Source: Clostridiales bacterium Firm_04 (GTDB lineage Bacteria > Bacillota > Clostridia > Oscillospirales > Ruminococcaceae). Taken from it: a stretch of 64,000 nucleotides of DNA. Positions 15,714 through 25,567 of this stretch are shown here, piece after piece (position 1 is the first letter of the stretch; each line of letters begins with the position of its first letter). The stretch is taken from the NCBI GenBank assembly GCA_001603005.1, contig LVAJ01000023.1:1-64000 (forward strand), written 5' to 3'. The position numbers and the translations under genes were made by a program. The notes beneath the pieces were generated by a model. The model was given only the letters and a program-made list of their open reading frames with translations. It was not told the origin of the DNA and searched no databases.

Positions 15714-16445
15714 TTAGCCGCGGCTCCAGCGGCGCTTTTCGACAATGATGATCGTCCAGACAAGCACCACGAGCGTAATTGAAAGAAAGAACACGAGGTC
15801 GGCAATGCTGAAAAGTCCCTGCGAGAAGCCGCTGAACCGCGCTTCCGTCGAGAACCATGTCAGGATCTTCGCGAGGAACGGGATGGATTTGACCAGACCG
15901 GTGTTCGTGAAGTTATCGAGGAACAGCACGAGGATCATGGCAGCTTCGCCGAGCACTGCCGCGATGATCGGATTGTCGGTCAGCGCGGACATCATCATGC
16001 CGATCGCGATGCAGACCAGTCCCCAGAGGAAAAATCCGAGATAGCCGCAGATCAGGCTGGATACGATCACGGAACCCTTGATCAGCGCGACCAGCGGGAA
16101 GAACAGCGAGAGCAGCATCATCATGAGGTACACCGTTGCGACGCCCAGAAACTTTGCAAAGACGACCTGCGGGATCGTGATCGGCGCAGAGAGCCAGAGC
16201 GTTTCCGTATGTGCCTTGCGCTCCTCGGCAAAGGTGCGCATCGTCAGCAGCGGGATCATGAAGATGAAATAGAAGAAGTTGTTATAGAAGATATTCGAGA
16301 ACGAAAACCGGATGACGCTCGAATTTGCCTGCGAGATCTCATACACAAAGCTCAGCGAGAAAACGAGCAGGAACAGTCCGCTGATGACATATGCAAACGG
16401 GGAAAGGAAATAGGACTGCACTTCCTTTTTATAGAGTGAAAACAT
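15714..16445 (-). CDS. ABC-2 type permease, GldF-like
   Basis: A 243-residue integral membrane protein with six predicted helices. The N-terminal MFSLYKKEVQSYFLSPFAYV and the segment TMRTFAEERKAHTETLWLSAP are hallmarks of GldF/NosY-like ABC-2 permeases. It would form the channel for the ATPase encoded just upstream (one-base overlap at 16445). Substrate unknown. Confidence 0.88.
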   Translation of the reverse strand: MFSLYKKEVQSYFLSPFAYVISGLFLLVFSLSFVYEISQANSSVIRFSFSNIFYNNFFYFIFMIPLLTMRTFAEERKAHTETLWLSAPITIPQVVFAKFLGVATVYLMMMLLSLFFPLVALIKGSVIVSSLICGYLGFFLWGLVCIAIGMMMSALTDNPIIAAVLGEAAMILVLFLDNFTNTGLVKSIPFLAKILTWFSTEARFSGFSQGLFSIADLVFFLSITLVVLVWTIIIVEKRRWSRG

Positions 16446-17506
16446 CAGGCATCCTCCTTTCCGTCTGCATCGGCTTCCGTGGATCCTTCCGGTTCTGCTT
16501 CCGCATTTGCGGCGGACTGCTCCGCTTCACGCTTTGCATCGAGCTCCTTGCCGAGATCCGCCATTGCATCCGCGCGCGACGGGGATGTGAGCCGGACAAA
16601 GACCTCCTCAAGGCTTGCGTGAACGTCGCTGACCTCCAGCACCATGCAGTTTTCTGCAAGCAGTCTGGTGATGAGCTGCTTCCGGACGTCATCTCCCGTG
16701 ACATTGATCGTGAAGACGTTGACGCCGGCGGATTCATATTCCGCTTCGTCGATGCCGGTGACACCCTCTGTACTATTTATAATATTCGTGACTGTGGTGA
16801 TCTCGCCCTCGATCTTCATGCGCAGCTGCTTTTTGCCGCCGAATTTCTGTTCGAGGTTCGCGATCGAATCCTCTGCACGGATCTTTCCCTTGCTGATGAT
16901 GACCACGCGTTCGCAGACGGCGGTGACCTCCGCGAGGATATGCGTGGAGAAGATGATCGTGTGATCCTGTGCGAGATCCTGGATCAGACGGCGCACCTCC
17001 ATGACCTGCGCCGGATCCAGACCGACCGTCGGCTCATCGAGGATCAGGAATTTCGGTTTGCCGAGCAATGCCTGCGCAAAGCCGACACGCTGGCGGTAAC
17101 CTTTCGAGAGATTGCCGATGATGCGCTTCTGTACATCCGTGATGTGCAGGCGCTCCATTGCGTTCGCGACCTGTTTGTCGCGCTCGGCGCGCGGCACCTG
17201 TTTCAGCCCTGCGGCAAAGGTCAGGTAATCGCGCACGCGCATTTCCGGATAGACCGGCGGCAGCTCCGGCAGATAGCCGATTCTGCGCTTGACCTCCATC
17301 GGATCCTTGGCGATGTCGTAACCGTCCACCAGCACCGTGCCGGATGTGGACGGCAGGCATCCTGTGATCATGTTCATGGTGGTGGATTTGCCCGCACCGT
17401 TCGGTCCGAGGAATCCGAGCACCTCATGATCGCCGACCGTGAAGGAGAGATCCTGCACAGCCGGCTGACTGCCGTAAAATTTGGTGAGATTCTTGATTTC
17501 TACCAT
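16445..17506 (-). CDS. ABC transporter ATP-binding protein (GldA-like)
   Basis: A 353-residue ATPase. Walker A GPNGAGKSTTMNMI, Q-loop YLPELPPVYPEM, signature LSKGYRQRVGFAQAL, Walker B FLILDEPTVGLDPAQ and the H-loop STHILAEV are all intact. After the ATPase domain (about residues 1-215) there is a regulatory domain and then a 40-residue Ala/Glu-rich tail. I start at ATG 17506, which has AAAGGGG about 13 bases upstream; a TTG at 17530 is in frame but has no ribosome site. First gene of a four-gene operon whose products would couple ATP hydrolysis to export or to extracytoplasmic work. Confidence 0.93.
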   Translation of the reverse strand: MVEIKNLTKFYGSQPAVQDLSFTVGDHEVLGFLGPNGAGKSTTMNMITGCLPSTSGTVLVDGYDIAKDPMEVKRRIGYLPELPPVYPEMRVRDYLTFAAGLKQVPRAERDKQVANAMERLHITDVQKRIIGNLSKGYRQRVGFAQALLGKPKFLILDEPTVGLDPAQVMEVRRLIQDLAQDHTIIFSTHILAEVTAVCERVVIISKGKIRAEDSIANLEQKFGGKKQLRMKIEGEITTVTNIINSTEGVTGIDEAEYESAGVNVFTINVTGDDVRKQLITRLLAENCMVLEVSDVHASLEEVFVRLTSPSRADAMADLGKELDAKREAEQSAANAEAEPEGSTEADADGKEDA

Positions 17507-17866
17507 TTTTAAGCAAGCCCCTTTCGTCAAATTTTTTCATTTACCCGTATTCCGGTTCACCCTCCGAACCGTCTTTCTGCTGTCTTCGCCCCTCACACAG
17601 CAGGATTTGTATATTCATCCATTATCTCCTTATTATCTCAAATTATGATGAATAAACTATGAACAGAATGTGTAATGTACGTGAATATGTGCGAAATACC
17701 AATGAAAATGAAGATGCAGAAAACTGCTGCACAGGCGAAAAATAATAGTTTTGTACTTCTATACGGAGAGGAATAAATTGAAAGACAGAATGCACAAAAA
17801 TAGGATTTGCTATTTGTTGAAATATCCGAAAAGTGCCTTGCGAGGCGGATGTTTGACCGGAAACCC

Positions 17867-17895
17867 TTGACAAACGGATGTAAAATTACTATAAT
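17867..17895 (+). promoter_or_regulatory. Strong promoter of the GH48 cellulase gene
   Basis: -35 TTGACA (17867-17872) and -10 TATAAT (17890-17895), both perfect, spacer 17. It predicts a leader of roughly 245 bases before the cellulase ATG. The leader has several GC-rich inverted repeats and no gene; 17507-17866 shows no supported gene either. Confidence 0.88.
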
Positions 17896-18148
17896 TGAAC
17901 TAGGTACCGTATAAGGTGTCTTTGTGTGCATTTGTACCTCGGCGATGCCGGTATGGAACGGATGCCGGACCGGTGACCGCTGATCGGCACACCGCTGCAC
18001 CTTTTATTACGGGATCAGGGAATCCGGTCAGACAATGCACGGGCTGCCGTGATTCACCGGTATGCACGCTGTCTGTTCCTTTGCTTCGCAGACGGATTGT
18101 GTAGAACCAGAAGCAAAAAAACCAAATTTAACGAGAGGGGAAAAAAGA

Positions 18149-20680
18149 ATGCAATTCAAGAAAAACAGAGCGATTCTCTCCGCTGTTCTTGCAGCAGCAA
18201 TGGCATCCAGCGCGCTGATGTCCGTCACCGCTTCTGCTATGGGTCCGCGTACCAAAGCAGAGCCGAAGGGCGACTCGACCTTCAAGGAGCGTTTCCTGTC
18301 CCTGTATGACGATGTCATCACAAACGGTAAGGAAAACGGCTACCTGAGCAAGGACGGCGTGCCGTATCACTCGGTCGAAGAGCTGATCTGCGAGGCTCCG
18401 GACTACGGTCATGAGACCACTTCCGAGGCTATGTCCTACATCGTGTGGGTCGCAGCTATGCATGACAAGCTCTCCGGCGATGGCGGCGAACTCGACAAGC
18501 AGTGGAAGGTCCTCGAGAAGATGATCCCGTCCAAGGATCAGCAGAAGGGCTTCTTCCAGAAGACTGAGCTGAGCGCACAGGTTTCCGACGAGCATCCGGA
18601 TGATGTTGAGAAGTATCCGTCTGAGGGCTCCGAGGCAAACACCGGTAAGAACCCGCTCCACTCCAAGTTCACACAGGCATACAGCTCTGAGGGCAGAGAG
18701 TATCTGCTGCACTGGCTGGCTGACGTTGATGACTGGTATGGCTTCAGCGGTTCTGCACGCGGCGAGAAGGGTGAGTTCACCTTCATCAACACCTTCCAGC
18801 GCGGCGACCAGGAATCCTGCTTCGAGACCATTCCGCATCCGGCAATCGAGACGCTGGAATACGGTAACTCCAGTCAGGGCATGAAGTTCGCATTCCAGGG
18901 CAGCACTGCAAAGTCCTGGTCCTACACGAACGCTCCTGACGCAGAAGACCGTGCGATCCAGGCTGTCTATGCAGCAAACCGCTGGGGTGTCTCCAACTCT
19001 GTTTCTGACAAGGCTGCTATGATGGGTGACTTCTGCCGTAACGACATGTACGATAAGTACTACAAGGAGATCGGCTGCCAGAGCAAGTCTACTGACGCAA
19101 GCGGCGGTTCCGGCGACAAGGGCAAGCACTATCTGATGTCCTGGTACACCGCATGGGGCGGCGCTGCTGACGGCACATGGGCATGGCAGATCGGCTGCTC
19201 TCACGCACATCAGTTCTATCAGAACCCGCTCGCAGCATTCGGTCTGCTGGCTGACTCCAAGCTCAGCGCAGGCATGAAGGCTGACGGCGCAAAGAAGGAC
19301 TATGAGACTTCTCTCCAGCGTCAGCTCGAAATGTATCTGTGGCTGTCCTCGATCGAAGGACCGTTCGCAGGCGGCTGCACCAACTGCTGGATGGGCAACT
19401 ACAGCACCTATCCGTCCGGCGTGCCGACCTTCTATAAGATGGCTTACATCGAGCAGCCGGTTTACGCTGACCCGGGTTCCAACGGCTGGACTGGTAACCA
19501 GTACTGGGCAACCCAGCGTCTGGCTGAGCTGTACTACATCATCAAGACTGATTCTTCTGCTGCAAGCGCAGTTTCTTCCATTAAGCCGGGCGGTCTGAGC
19601 GTCGAAGAGGCTCTGAAGACTGTTCTGGATAAGTGGGTCAACTTCTTCCTTGAGAACACCGAGCTCATCGGTGATGATGACTATGCTGTTCCGGCTGGTC
19701 TGACATGGGAAGGTGCTCCGGATGACTGGAGCGGTACCTACAAGGAGAACTCCAACCTGCATGCAAAGCTGAACGGCACACAGCACTCTGACGTCGGTTG
19801 TGTCAACTCCTTTGCACACACCCTGCTCTACTATGCAGCTGCAAACGGCGTGAAGTCCGATGCTGCATATAAGGACAGCAGCGACCTCGCTGAGAAGTCT
19901 CTGTACATCGCAAGAGAGCTCATCGACCGCAGCTGGAGAATGGGCCGCGACGATATCGGCGTGAGCATCACTGAGCACAACGGTTCTCTGGCTCGTTTCT
20001 GGGCACAGGAAGTTTACACAGGCGGCAAGTCCGGTACATATCCGTACGGCTACGAGGTCGGTCCGGGCGCAACGTTCATCAAGATCCGTCCGATGTATGA
20101 GGATGCGGGTCAGTCCTATTCTGATCTCTATGCAGAGCTGAAGGCTGCTTATGAGAAGGACGTTGCAAACGGCGCAAAGATCAAGGAGTTCAAGGATTCC
20201 GGCAAGACTTATTCCTATGGTATGGACTGCAGAACCACCAACGAAGACTTCACGAACGTTGAAGCTGTCGATCTGAACTACCACAGATTCTGGCACGAGG
20301 GCGACGTGATGATGGCGAACGGTGCGATGGCTCTGCTCTATCCGGATGTTGAGGTTGTGGGTGAAACCACCAAGACAACCGAGACCACGACTACGACCAC
20401 CGAGACCACGACCACGAAGAAGACGACTGATTCTTCTAAAACAGAAACAAAAGACGCAGACTGGGGCGACGCAGACTGCAACGGCACTGTGGACGTTTCC
20501 GATGCTGTTCTCCTTGCTAAGTTTATCAATCAGGATGCTTCGGCGAAGATCACTGACCAGGGTCAGATCAACGCGAACGTGATCAAGGGCGACCTCGATT
20601 CCGATGACCTCTCTGCAATCCTCATGTACATTGCAAGAATGATCTCGAAGGATGAGTTCCCGCTCAATGAGCTTCCGTAA
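18149..20680 (+). CDS. GH48 cellulase with C-terminal dockerin (cellulosomal exoglucanase)
   Basis: Processive reducing-end cellobiohydrolase, the central exocellulase of cellulosomes. The 843-residue precursor has a signal peptide ending near TASAMG (residues 1-31), a GH48 catalytic domain (about 35-740; YWATQRLAELYYI, GLTWEGAPDDWSGTY and GVSITEHNGSLARFWAQEV are typical), a Thr-rich linker (about 740-768) and a dockerin (about 772-835) with a clear first calcium loop DADCNGTVDVSDAVLL and a second, less regular, DLDSDDLSAILMYIARM. ATG 18149 follows GAGAGGGGAA. Codons are strongly biased to C/T-ending highly expressed forms, like GAPDH. It stands alone between its own promoter and terminator. 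The dockerin should bind a scaffoldin cohesin not encoded here. Confidence 0.96.
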   Translation: MQFKKNRAILSAVLAAAMASSALMSVTASAMGPRTKAEPKGDSTFKERFLSLYDDVITNGKENGYLSKDGVPYHSVEELICEAPDYGHETTSEAMSYIVWVAAMHDKLSGDGGELDKQWKVLEKMIPSKDQQKGFFQKTELSAQVSDEHPDDVEKYPSEGSEANTGKNPLHSKFTQAYSSEGREYLLHWLADVDDWYGFSGSARGEKGEFTFINTFQRGDQESCFETIPHPAIETLEYGNSSQGMKFAFQGSTAKSWSYTNAPDAEDRAIQAVYAANRWGVSNSVSDKAAMMGDFCRNDMYDKYYKEIGCQSKSTDASGGSGDKGKHYLMSWYTAWGGAADGTWAWQIGCSHAHQFYQNPLAAFGLLADSKLSAGMKADGAKKDYETSLQRQLEMYLWLSSIEGPFAGGCTNCWMGNYSTYPSGVPTFYKMAYIEQPVYADPGSNGWTGNQYWATQRLAELYYIIKTDSSAASAVSSIKPGGLSVEEALKTVLDKWVNFFLENTELIGDDDYAVPAGLTWEGAPDDWSGTYKENSNLHAKLNGTQHSDVGCVNSFAHTLLYYAAANGVKSDAAYKDSSDLAEKSLYIARELIDRSWRMGRDDIGVSITEHNGSLARFWAQEVYTGGKSGTYPYGYEVGPGATFIKIRPMYEDAGQSYSDLYAELKAAYEKDVANGAKIKEFKDSGKTYSYGMDCRTTNEDFTNVEAVDLNYHRFWHEGDVMMANGAMALLYPDVEVVGETTKTTETTTTTTETTTTKKTTDSSKTETKDADWGDADCNGTVDVSDAVLLAKFINQDASAKITDQGQINANVIKGDLDSDDLSAILMYIARMISKDEFPLNELP

Positions 20681-20721
20681 TCATCTGCGGACAGTCTGAT
20701 TGATCGCAAAGTGAATCATTC

Positions 20722-20754
20722 AAAAGCCGATCTCCGAAAGGGGATCGGCTTTTT
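20722..20754 (+). terminator. Terminator of the GH48 gene
   Basis: AGCCGATC (20725-20732) / GATCGGCT (20743-20750) hairpin followed by five T residues. Confidence 0.9.
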
Positions 20755-20787
20755 GGCGCGGAAATCGAATTTGTTGCATTTATCCCC

Positions 20788-20816
20788 TTGATTTTCCAAT
20801 TGATTTGTGGTATACT
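20788..20816 (+). promoter_or_regulatory. Promoter of the yicC-remA-gmk-rpoZ-priA operon
   Basis: -35 TTGATT (20788-20793), -10 TATACT (20811-20816), spacer 17. Confidence 0.75.
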
Positions 20817-20879
20817 AAAGTGATGAACCATGTGTATTGTGGGATATCATACACAATCAGAAAGAGGGGACTGCTGCTT

Positions 20880-21758
20880 ATGCCGAAAAGTATGACCGGC
20901 TACGGACGCGCACAGCGGCTCGCTGACGGGCGCGACGTGCTCGTTGAGATCCGTGCTGTCAATCACAGATATTACGAATTTTCTGCAAGACTGCCGCGTA
21001 CCTGCATGTATTTGGAAGAAAAACTCAAAAGCTTCCTCAACGGAAAGATCGCGCGCGGCAAGGTCGAGGTCAGTGTCACCATTACCCGCCCCGACGGAAA
21101 GGACGCGCAGATCGCGGTCAACCGTTCCATTGCAGAGGGCTATGTGAATGCGCTGCGGACGCTCAACGAGAGCATGCAGTTGCAGGATGATATCACGCTG
21201 ACTTCGCTGCTCCGCCTGCCGGATGTGTTTACCGTCACAAAGGAGCAGGATGATGAAGCGGCGGTCTGGGCAATTGTCTCCGAAGCTGCCGGCGAAGCGC
21301 TCGAATCGTTCCTGCAAATGCGCAGCGCCGAGGGCGAACGGCTCGCGGCAGACCTTTCCGGCAAGCTCGACGGGCTCGAGAAAATGCTCGGCGAGGTCGA
21401 GGCGATCGAACCGGGCGTCGCGGAAAGCTATCGCGCAAAGCTGCTCGCAAAGCTCACCGAACTGCTCGGCGATACCAATATTGACGAACAGCGGATCCTG
21501 ACGGAAACCGCGATTTTTGCAGAAAAAACGGCGATCGACGAGGAAACCGTGCGCCTGCACAGTCACCTCGCACAGTTCCGGACGCTGCTGGCGTCGCCGG
21601 AGCCTGTCGGCAGAAAGCTCGACTTCCTCGTGCAGGAGATGAACCGCGAGGTCAACACGATCGGTTCCAAGGCACAGGACCTCAGCATTACGCGGCTGGT
21701 CGTGGATATGAAATCCGAGATCGAAAAGATCCGCGAGCAGATCCAGAACATTGAATGA
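20880..21758 (+). CDS. yicC: YicC-family endoribonuclease
   Basis: A 292-residue protein of the YicC/YloC family, reported to be an endoribonuclease in E. coli. The N-terminal MPKSMTGYGRAQ and RAVNHRYYEFSARLPR, and the C-terminal GRKLDFLVQEMNREVNTIGSKAQDL, are diagnostic. Start ATG 20880 follows AAGAGGGGA. It heads a conserved cluster: yicC, remA, gmk, rpoZ, then priA, spaced or overlapping by only a few bases. Confidence 0.93.
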   Translation: MPKSMTGYGRAQRLADGRDVLVEIRAVNHRYYEFSARLPRTCMYLEEKLKSFLNGKIARGKVEVSVTITRPDGKDAQIAVNRSIAEGYVNALRTLNESMQLQDDITLTSLLRLPDVFTVTKEQDDEAAVWAIVSEAAGEALESFLQMRSAEGERLAADLSGKLDGLEKMLGEVEAIEPGVAESYRAKLLAKLTELLGDTNIDEQRILTETAIFAEKTAIDEETVRLHSHLAQFRTLLASPEPVGRKLDFLVQEMNREVNTIGSKAQDLSITRLVVDMKSEIEKIREQIQNIE

Positions 21759-21773
21759 CCGGAAGGAGCTTGT

Positions 21774-22046
21774 ATGCGTCTTATCAATATCGGCTTTGGC
21801 AATATGATTTCATCTGCGCGGCTCGTGACGATCGTCAGTCCGGATTCTGCGCCGATCAAGCGCATCGTGCAGGATGCCCGCGACCGCGGCAGACTCATTG
21901 ATGCGACCTATGGCAGAAGAACCCGCGCGGTCATCGTCATGGACAGCGACCATGTCATTCTTTCGGCGATCCAGCCTGAAACGATCGCGGCGCGTCTTGC
22001 CGGCAGTACGGCTGCTGCGGAGGAGGAGACCGAGGATGAAGAATAA
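21774..22046 (+). CDS. remA: RemA-like regulator (DUF370)
   Basis: A 90-residue DNA-binding protein; in B. subtilis RemA activates matrix genes. The family core is easily seen: [58 protein letters not shown]. An acidic tail ([10 protein letters not shown]) extends the usual 87 residues slightly. It overlaps gmk by 11 bases. GGAAGGAG lies before the ATG. Confidence 0.93.
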   Translation: MRLINIGFGNMISSARLVTIVSPDSAPIKRIVQDARDRGRLIDATYGRRTRAVIVMDSDHVILSAIQPETIAARLAGSTAAAEEETEDEE

Positions 22047-22647
22047 AGGACTGCTGATCGTGCTCTCCGGTCCGTCCGGATGCGGAAAAGGCACGATGGT
22101 CGGCGAGATCCTCAAGCGCGGTGACTGCGCCGTTTCGGTCTCGGCAACGACCAGATCCCCGCGCGAGGGCGAGGAAAATCATGTACATTACCATTTCCTC
22201 ACGCGCGAGGAATTTGAACAGCGCATCGCGGAGGACGGGCTGCTGGAATATGCATCCTACTGCGACAATTATTACGGCACGCCGAAAAAGGAAGTCGAGG
22301 AGATGCGTGCCGCCGGCAAGCATGTGATCCTCGAAATCGAAGTGCAGGGCGCGTTCCAGATCCGGGAACGCTGTCCCGATGCGGTGCTGGTGTTCACCGT
22401 TCCGCCTTCGATCGGTGAGCTGCGCCGCAGACTGCATAAGCGCGGCACGGAGACCGAGGAGATCATCGAAAAACGCATTGCACGCGCGCTGGAGGAGCTT
22501 CCGCTCGCAGAGCAATATGATTATATTATCCTGAATGACGCTTTAGAGGACGCGGTCCATGATTTCGGCACGATTCTCCGTGCGGAATCGCTGCGCCCTG
22601 CATATACAGATTTGGTTTCGCTGAGAAAGGACGGGAACGTATTATGA
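22036..22647 (+). CDS. gmk: Guanylate kinase
   Basis: Converts GMP to GDP with ATP. The 203-residue enzyme has the P-loop [13 protein letters not shown], the GMP-binding [20 protein letters not shown], and [12 protein letters not shown]. Start ATG 22036 lies inside the remA reading frame with AGGAGG upstream; in-frame codons before it are remA shadow. Its stop overlaps the rpoZ start by four bases. Confidence 0.96.
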   Translation: MKNKGLLIVLSGPSGCGKGTMVGEILKRGDCAVSVSATTRSPREGEENHVHYHFLTREEFEQRIAEDGLLEYASYCDNYYGTPKKEVEEMRAAGKHVILEIEVQGAFQIRERCPDAVLVFTVPPSIGELRRRLHKRGTETEEIIEKRIARALEELPLAEQYDYIILNDALEDAVHDFGTILRAESLRPAYTDLVSLRKDGNVL

Positions 22648-22940
22648 TGCTCAGACCTTCAATGTATCAGATCATCTCGAAAAATGAGAGCTATTATTCG
22701 CTCGTGATCGGTGTCGCAAAGCGCGCCAGAGAGATCTCTGAACAGCATGTCAAGGAGAAGGAGGCAGCGAAGGCTGCTGCCGAAAAGCGTGCAAAAATGA
22801 ACGGCGATCAGAAGATCCGGCTGGATGACAAGACGATCAAAATGGTCGTGCTGGAAGAAAATCCGGTCAAGACGGCAGTTGATGAGTTCGCAGCCGGAAA
22901 GTATAAGCTGGTCGAGCCGGAAGTGGACAGTGAGCGCTGA
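22644..22940 (+). CDS. rpoZ: RNA polymerase omega subunit
   Basis: A 98-residue assembly subunit of RNA polymerase. It begins [10 protein letters not shown] and has the conserved YSLVIGVAKRAREISEQ helix and the KIRLDDKTIKMVVLEENPVK region. Slightly longer than Bacillus omega because of a Lys/Ala-rich insert (about residues 35-52). Overlaps gmk by four bases and priA by one (TGATG). Confidence 0.93.
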   Translation: MMLRPSMYQIISKNESYYSLVIGVAKRAREISEQHVKEKEAAKAAAEKRAKMNGDQKIRLDDKTIKMVVLEENPVKTAVDEFAAGKYKLVEPEVDSER

Positions 22941-25444
22941 TGTCTGCGCCCCCTGTCTGCGGCGTGCCGGATCCGGACGCGCCGTGCACGGTTCGTGTTG
23001 CGCTGGACGCAGCCGCATTCGGCTACGATCAGCTGTACAGCTATACGGTCGGCGGTGAGCCGGCAAAACAAATCTGCGCCGGTATGCGCGTTGCCGTGCC
23101 GTTTGGCATGGGTAACCGCAGGCGCATTGCAATGGTGCTGGAAGTTCTGCGGGGAGGGCAGCAGCAGGAAGCCGAATCGGGCATTACGCTCAAGCCGGTC
23201 GCTGCGGTGCTCGATGCGGAGCCGGTACTGACAGAGGAACTTCGTATGCTCGTGCACTGGCTGCACGAACATACTTTTTGTACATGGTATGATGCGGTGC
23301 GGGCGGTGCTGCCCGGCGGGATGCAGCTGCGGCTGGAAGAACGCTATGTGCCGCTGGAGCCGCCGGTCGGCGTGCAGCTGACGCAGAAGGAGCAGAATCT
23401 GCTCAATATGCTGCACCTCGCAAATTCCGTGCAGGAACGCGATGCACTGCTGCAAAGCGACGGCAATACCGAGAAACAGAAAATACTGGAATCGCTCGTG
23501 AAAAAAGGCTGCCTGCTGGCGGTCTCCGAGGGCAAACAGCTGCTTGGGGACAGCACCCAGAAAATGGTACGCCTTTCTGCGGCGTTTCTGGAAGATGAAA
23601 CGGCATTCCATGCCACGCCGAAGCAAATGCTCGCGGTCAATGTGCTGCGGGAGCATGAGACACTGGCGGTCAAGGAATGCGCCTACCTCGCCGGCGTGAC
23701 CGAGGTTGTCGTGCGCAATCTGGTCAAGGCGGGGATCGCGGAGCTTTATACGGTGGAGCTGCTGCGCGTCCCGCGGGATGCGGAAGTGACGGTTTCGCCG
23801 GACGATACGGTCCTGTCTGCCGAGCAGCAGGCAGCCTATGACGCGGCAGCGGAGCAGATCCTTGCGAAGAATGCCGCGGCATTTCTGCTTTACGGCGTGA
23901 CCGGCAGCGGCAAAACGGCTGTTTTTGAGCAGCTGATCCGGCTGACCTTGCAGCAGGGACGTCAGGTTCTGCTGCTGATTCCGGAGATCTCGCTGACGCC
24001 GCAGGTCGTGCAGTATTTTCAGTCGCGGTTCGGCAACCGCGTTGCGCTGATCCACAGCGGACTTTCGATGCGGCAGCGGTTTGATACGGATAAGCTGATC
24101 CGGCGCGGGGAGATCTCTATTGTCATCGGTACGCGCAGCGCGGTCTTTGCGCCGCTGCCCGACCTCGGACTCGTCATTCTCGATGAGGAAGGCGAACACT
24201 CCTATAAATCGGAACAGTCACCGCGGTATCATGCCGCAGAGGTCGCGCGTGCGAGAGCGAAATATCACAATGCGGTGCTGATGCTCGCTTCTGCGACGCC
24301 CTCGCTCGAAAGCCGCTATCTTGCGGAGCGCGGTGTCTACCGGCTGCTGACGATGAAGCAGCGCTTCAATCAGGCGCCGCTGCCTGCCGTCACGATCGTG
24401 GACATGAACGAGGAGCGCATGAACGGCAACGGTTCGCCGTTTTCCATGGCGCTTTCCGAGGCGCTTTATGAGAATTTGCAGCGCGGCGAGCAGAGCATTC
24501 TGCTGCTGAACCGGCGCGGGTATCACACGCTGCTGCAATGCACAAAATGCTATGAACCGGTCTACTGCCCGAACTGTTCGGTGCCGATGACCTACCATAA
24601 AACAAACGGAAGCCTGCTCTGCCATTACTGCGGACATGTGCAGCCGCCGGTGACAAAATGCCCGAAATGCGGCAATGACCGGCTGCGGCAGATGGGCTTC
24701 GGAACGCAGAAGCTCGAAGAAGAATTGCAGGCGCTGCTGCCCGATGCGCGGATCTTGCGCATGGACGCGGACACGACGATGACGCGTACTGCCTATGAAA
24801 CCGGATTCCGCGCGTTTTCAGAGCATGCCTATGACATTCTCTGCGGCACGCAGATGATCGGCAAGGGGCTGGACTTTCCGAATGTCACGCTGGTCGGCGT
24901 GGTGTCGGTGGACAAGGCGCTGTTTGCCGGCGATTACCGCAGCTATGAGCGGACATTTTCGCTCGTGACGCAGGTGGTCGGGCGCGGCGGACGCGGCAAA
25001 ACGCCCGGACGCGCAATCCTGCAAACCTACATGCCGGATCATTATGTGCTGAATCTGGCGGCGGAGCAGGACTATGACCGCTTTTACGCCGAGGAACTGG
25101 CGATGCGGCGGGCGCTGATGTTCCCGCCGGTCTGCGATCTCTGCGTGATCGGGCTGTCAGGTGTATGGGAAGAAAAGGTGCGCATTGCGGCGGAGCGCTT
25201 TGTCGGGATCCTGCGGGAAACGGCGGCGCGTGTTCAGCTGAAGCTGCCGCTGCGGGTACTCGGACCGGTCGAAGCCGGCTACGGCAGACTGAACGGCAAA
25301 TTTCGGCGGCGGATCTTGCTGAAATGCAAAAATACCGCGGAAATGCGTGCGTTTATCCGCTCGCTTCTGGAGCAGGCGTATGCCGACAAAGCATTCTCCG
25401 GCATCTCGGTGTTTGCCGATATGAACGGCGACTGCGGCGTATAA
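22940..25444 (+). CDS. priA: Primosomal protein N' (PriA helicase)
   Basis: Restarts stalled replication forks. The 834-residue protein has an N-terminal DNA-binding domain, helicase core with Walker A GVTGSGKTAVFEQL (about 318-331), a Walker B-like box ILDEEGEHSYKSEQSPRYHA, the four Cys pairs of the zinc region (CTKC, CPNC, CHYC, CPKC), and motifs GTQMIGKGLDFPNV and TQVVGRGGRG. The second helicase box reads DEEG where many PriA proteins have DEEH; a non-His residue here occurs in other clostridial PriA as I recall. Coupled to rpoZ by a one-base overlap; coaBC, usually between them in Bacillus, is absent. Confidence 0.95.
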   Translation: MSAPPVCGVPDPDAPCTVRVALDAAAFGYDQLYSYTVGGEPAKQICAGMRVAVPFGMGNRRRIAMVLEVLRGGQQQEAESGITLKPVAAVLDAEPVLTEELRMLVHWLHEHTFCTWYDAVRAVLPGGMQLRLEERYVPLEPPVGVQLTQKEQNLLNMLHLANSVQERDALLQSDGNTEKQKILESLVKKGCLLAVSEGKQLLGDSTQKMVRLSAAFLEDETAFHATPKQMLAVNVLREHETLAVKECAYLAGVTEVVVRNLVKAGIAELYTVELLRVPRDAEVTVSPDDTVLSAEQQAAYDAAAEQILAKNAAAFLLYGVTGSGKTAVFEQLIRLTLQQGRQVLLLIPEISLTPQVVQYFQSRFGNRVALIHSGLSMRQRFDTDKLIRRGEISIVIGTRSAVFAPLPDLGLVILDEEGEHSYKSEQSPRYHAAEVARARAKYHNAVLMLASATPSLESRYLAERGVYRLLTMKQRFNQAPLPAVTIVDMNEERMNGNGSPFSMALSEALYENLQRGEQSILLLNRRGYHTLLQCTKCYEPVYCPNCSVPMTYHKTNGSLLCHYCGHVQPPVTKCPKCGNDRLRQMGFGTQKLEEELQALLPDARILRMDADTTMTRTAYETGFRAFSEHAYDILCGTQMIGKGLDFPNVTLVGVVSVDKALFAGDYRSYERTFSLVTQVVGRGGRGKTPGRAILQTYMPDHYVLNLAAEQDYDRFYAEELAMRRALMFPPVCDLCVIGLSGVWEEKVRIAAERFVGILRETAARVQLKLPLRVLGPVEAGYGRLNGKFRRRILLKCKNTAEMRAFIRSLLEQAYADKAFSGISVFADMNGDCGV

Positions 25445-25515
25445 GCGGCAGACATGAAGATTTTCTGAAATTATCTGAAAAAATCATGAAAAAGCATCTT
25501 TTTTCACCTGTTTTC

Positions 25516-25524
25516 TGTTATAAT
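25516..25524 (+). promoter_or_regulatory. Extended -10 promoter upstream of the DUF6440 gene
   Basis: TGTTATAAT (extended -10) at 25516-25524; no convincing -35 at the usual distance. Confidence 0.5.
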
Positions 25525-25567
25525 AGGTGGAAACAGCGTATACTGTAAAAGGAAAAAGGAGAACATC

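Noticed and set aside
17638-18000. 120-codon AT-rich minus-strand frame with a hydrophobic end
   Set aside because: Overlaps the GH48 promoter, lacks a ribosome site, and its hydrophobicity follows from AT-rich non-coding sequence.
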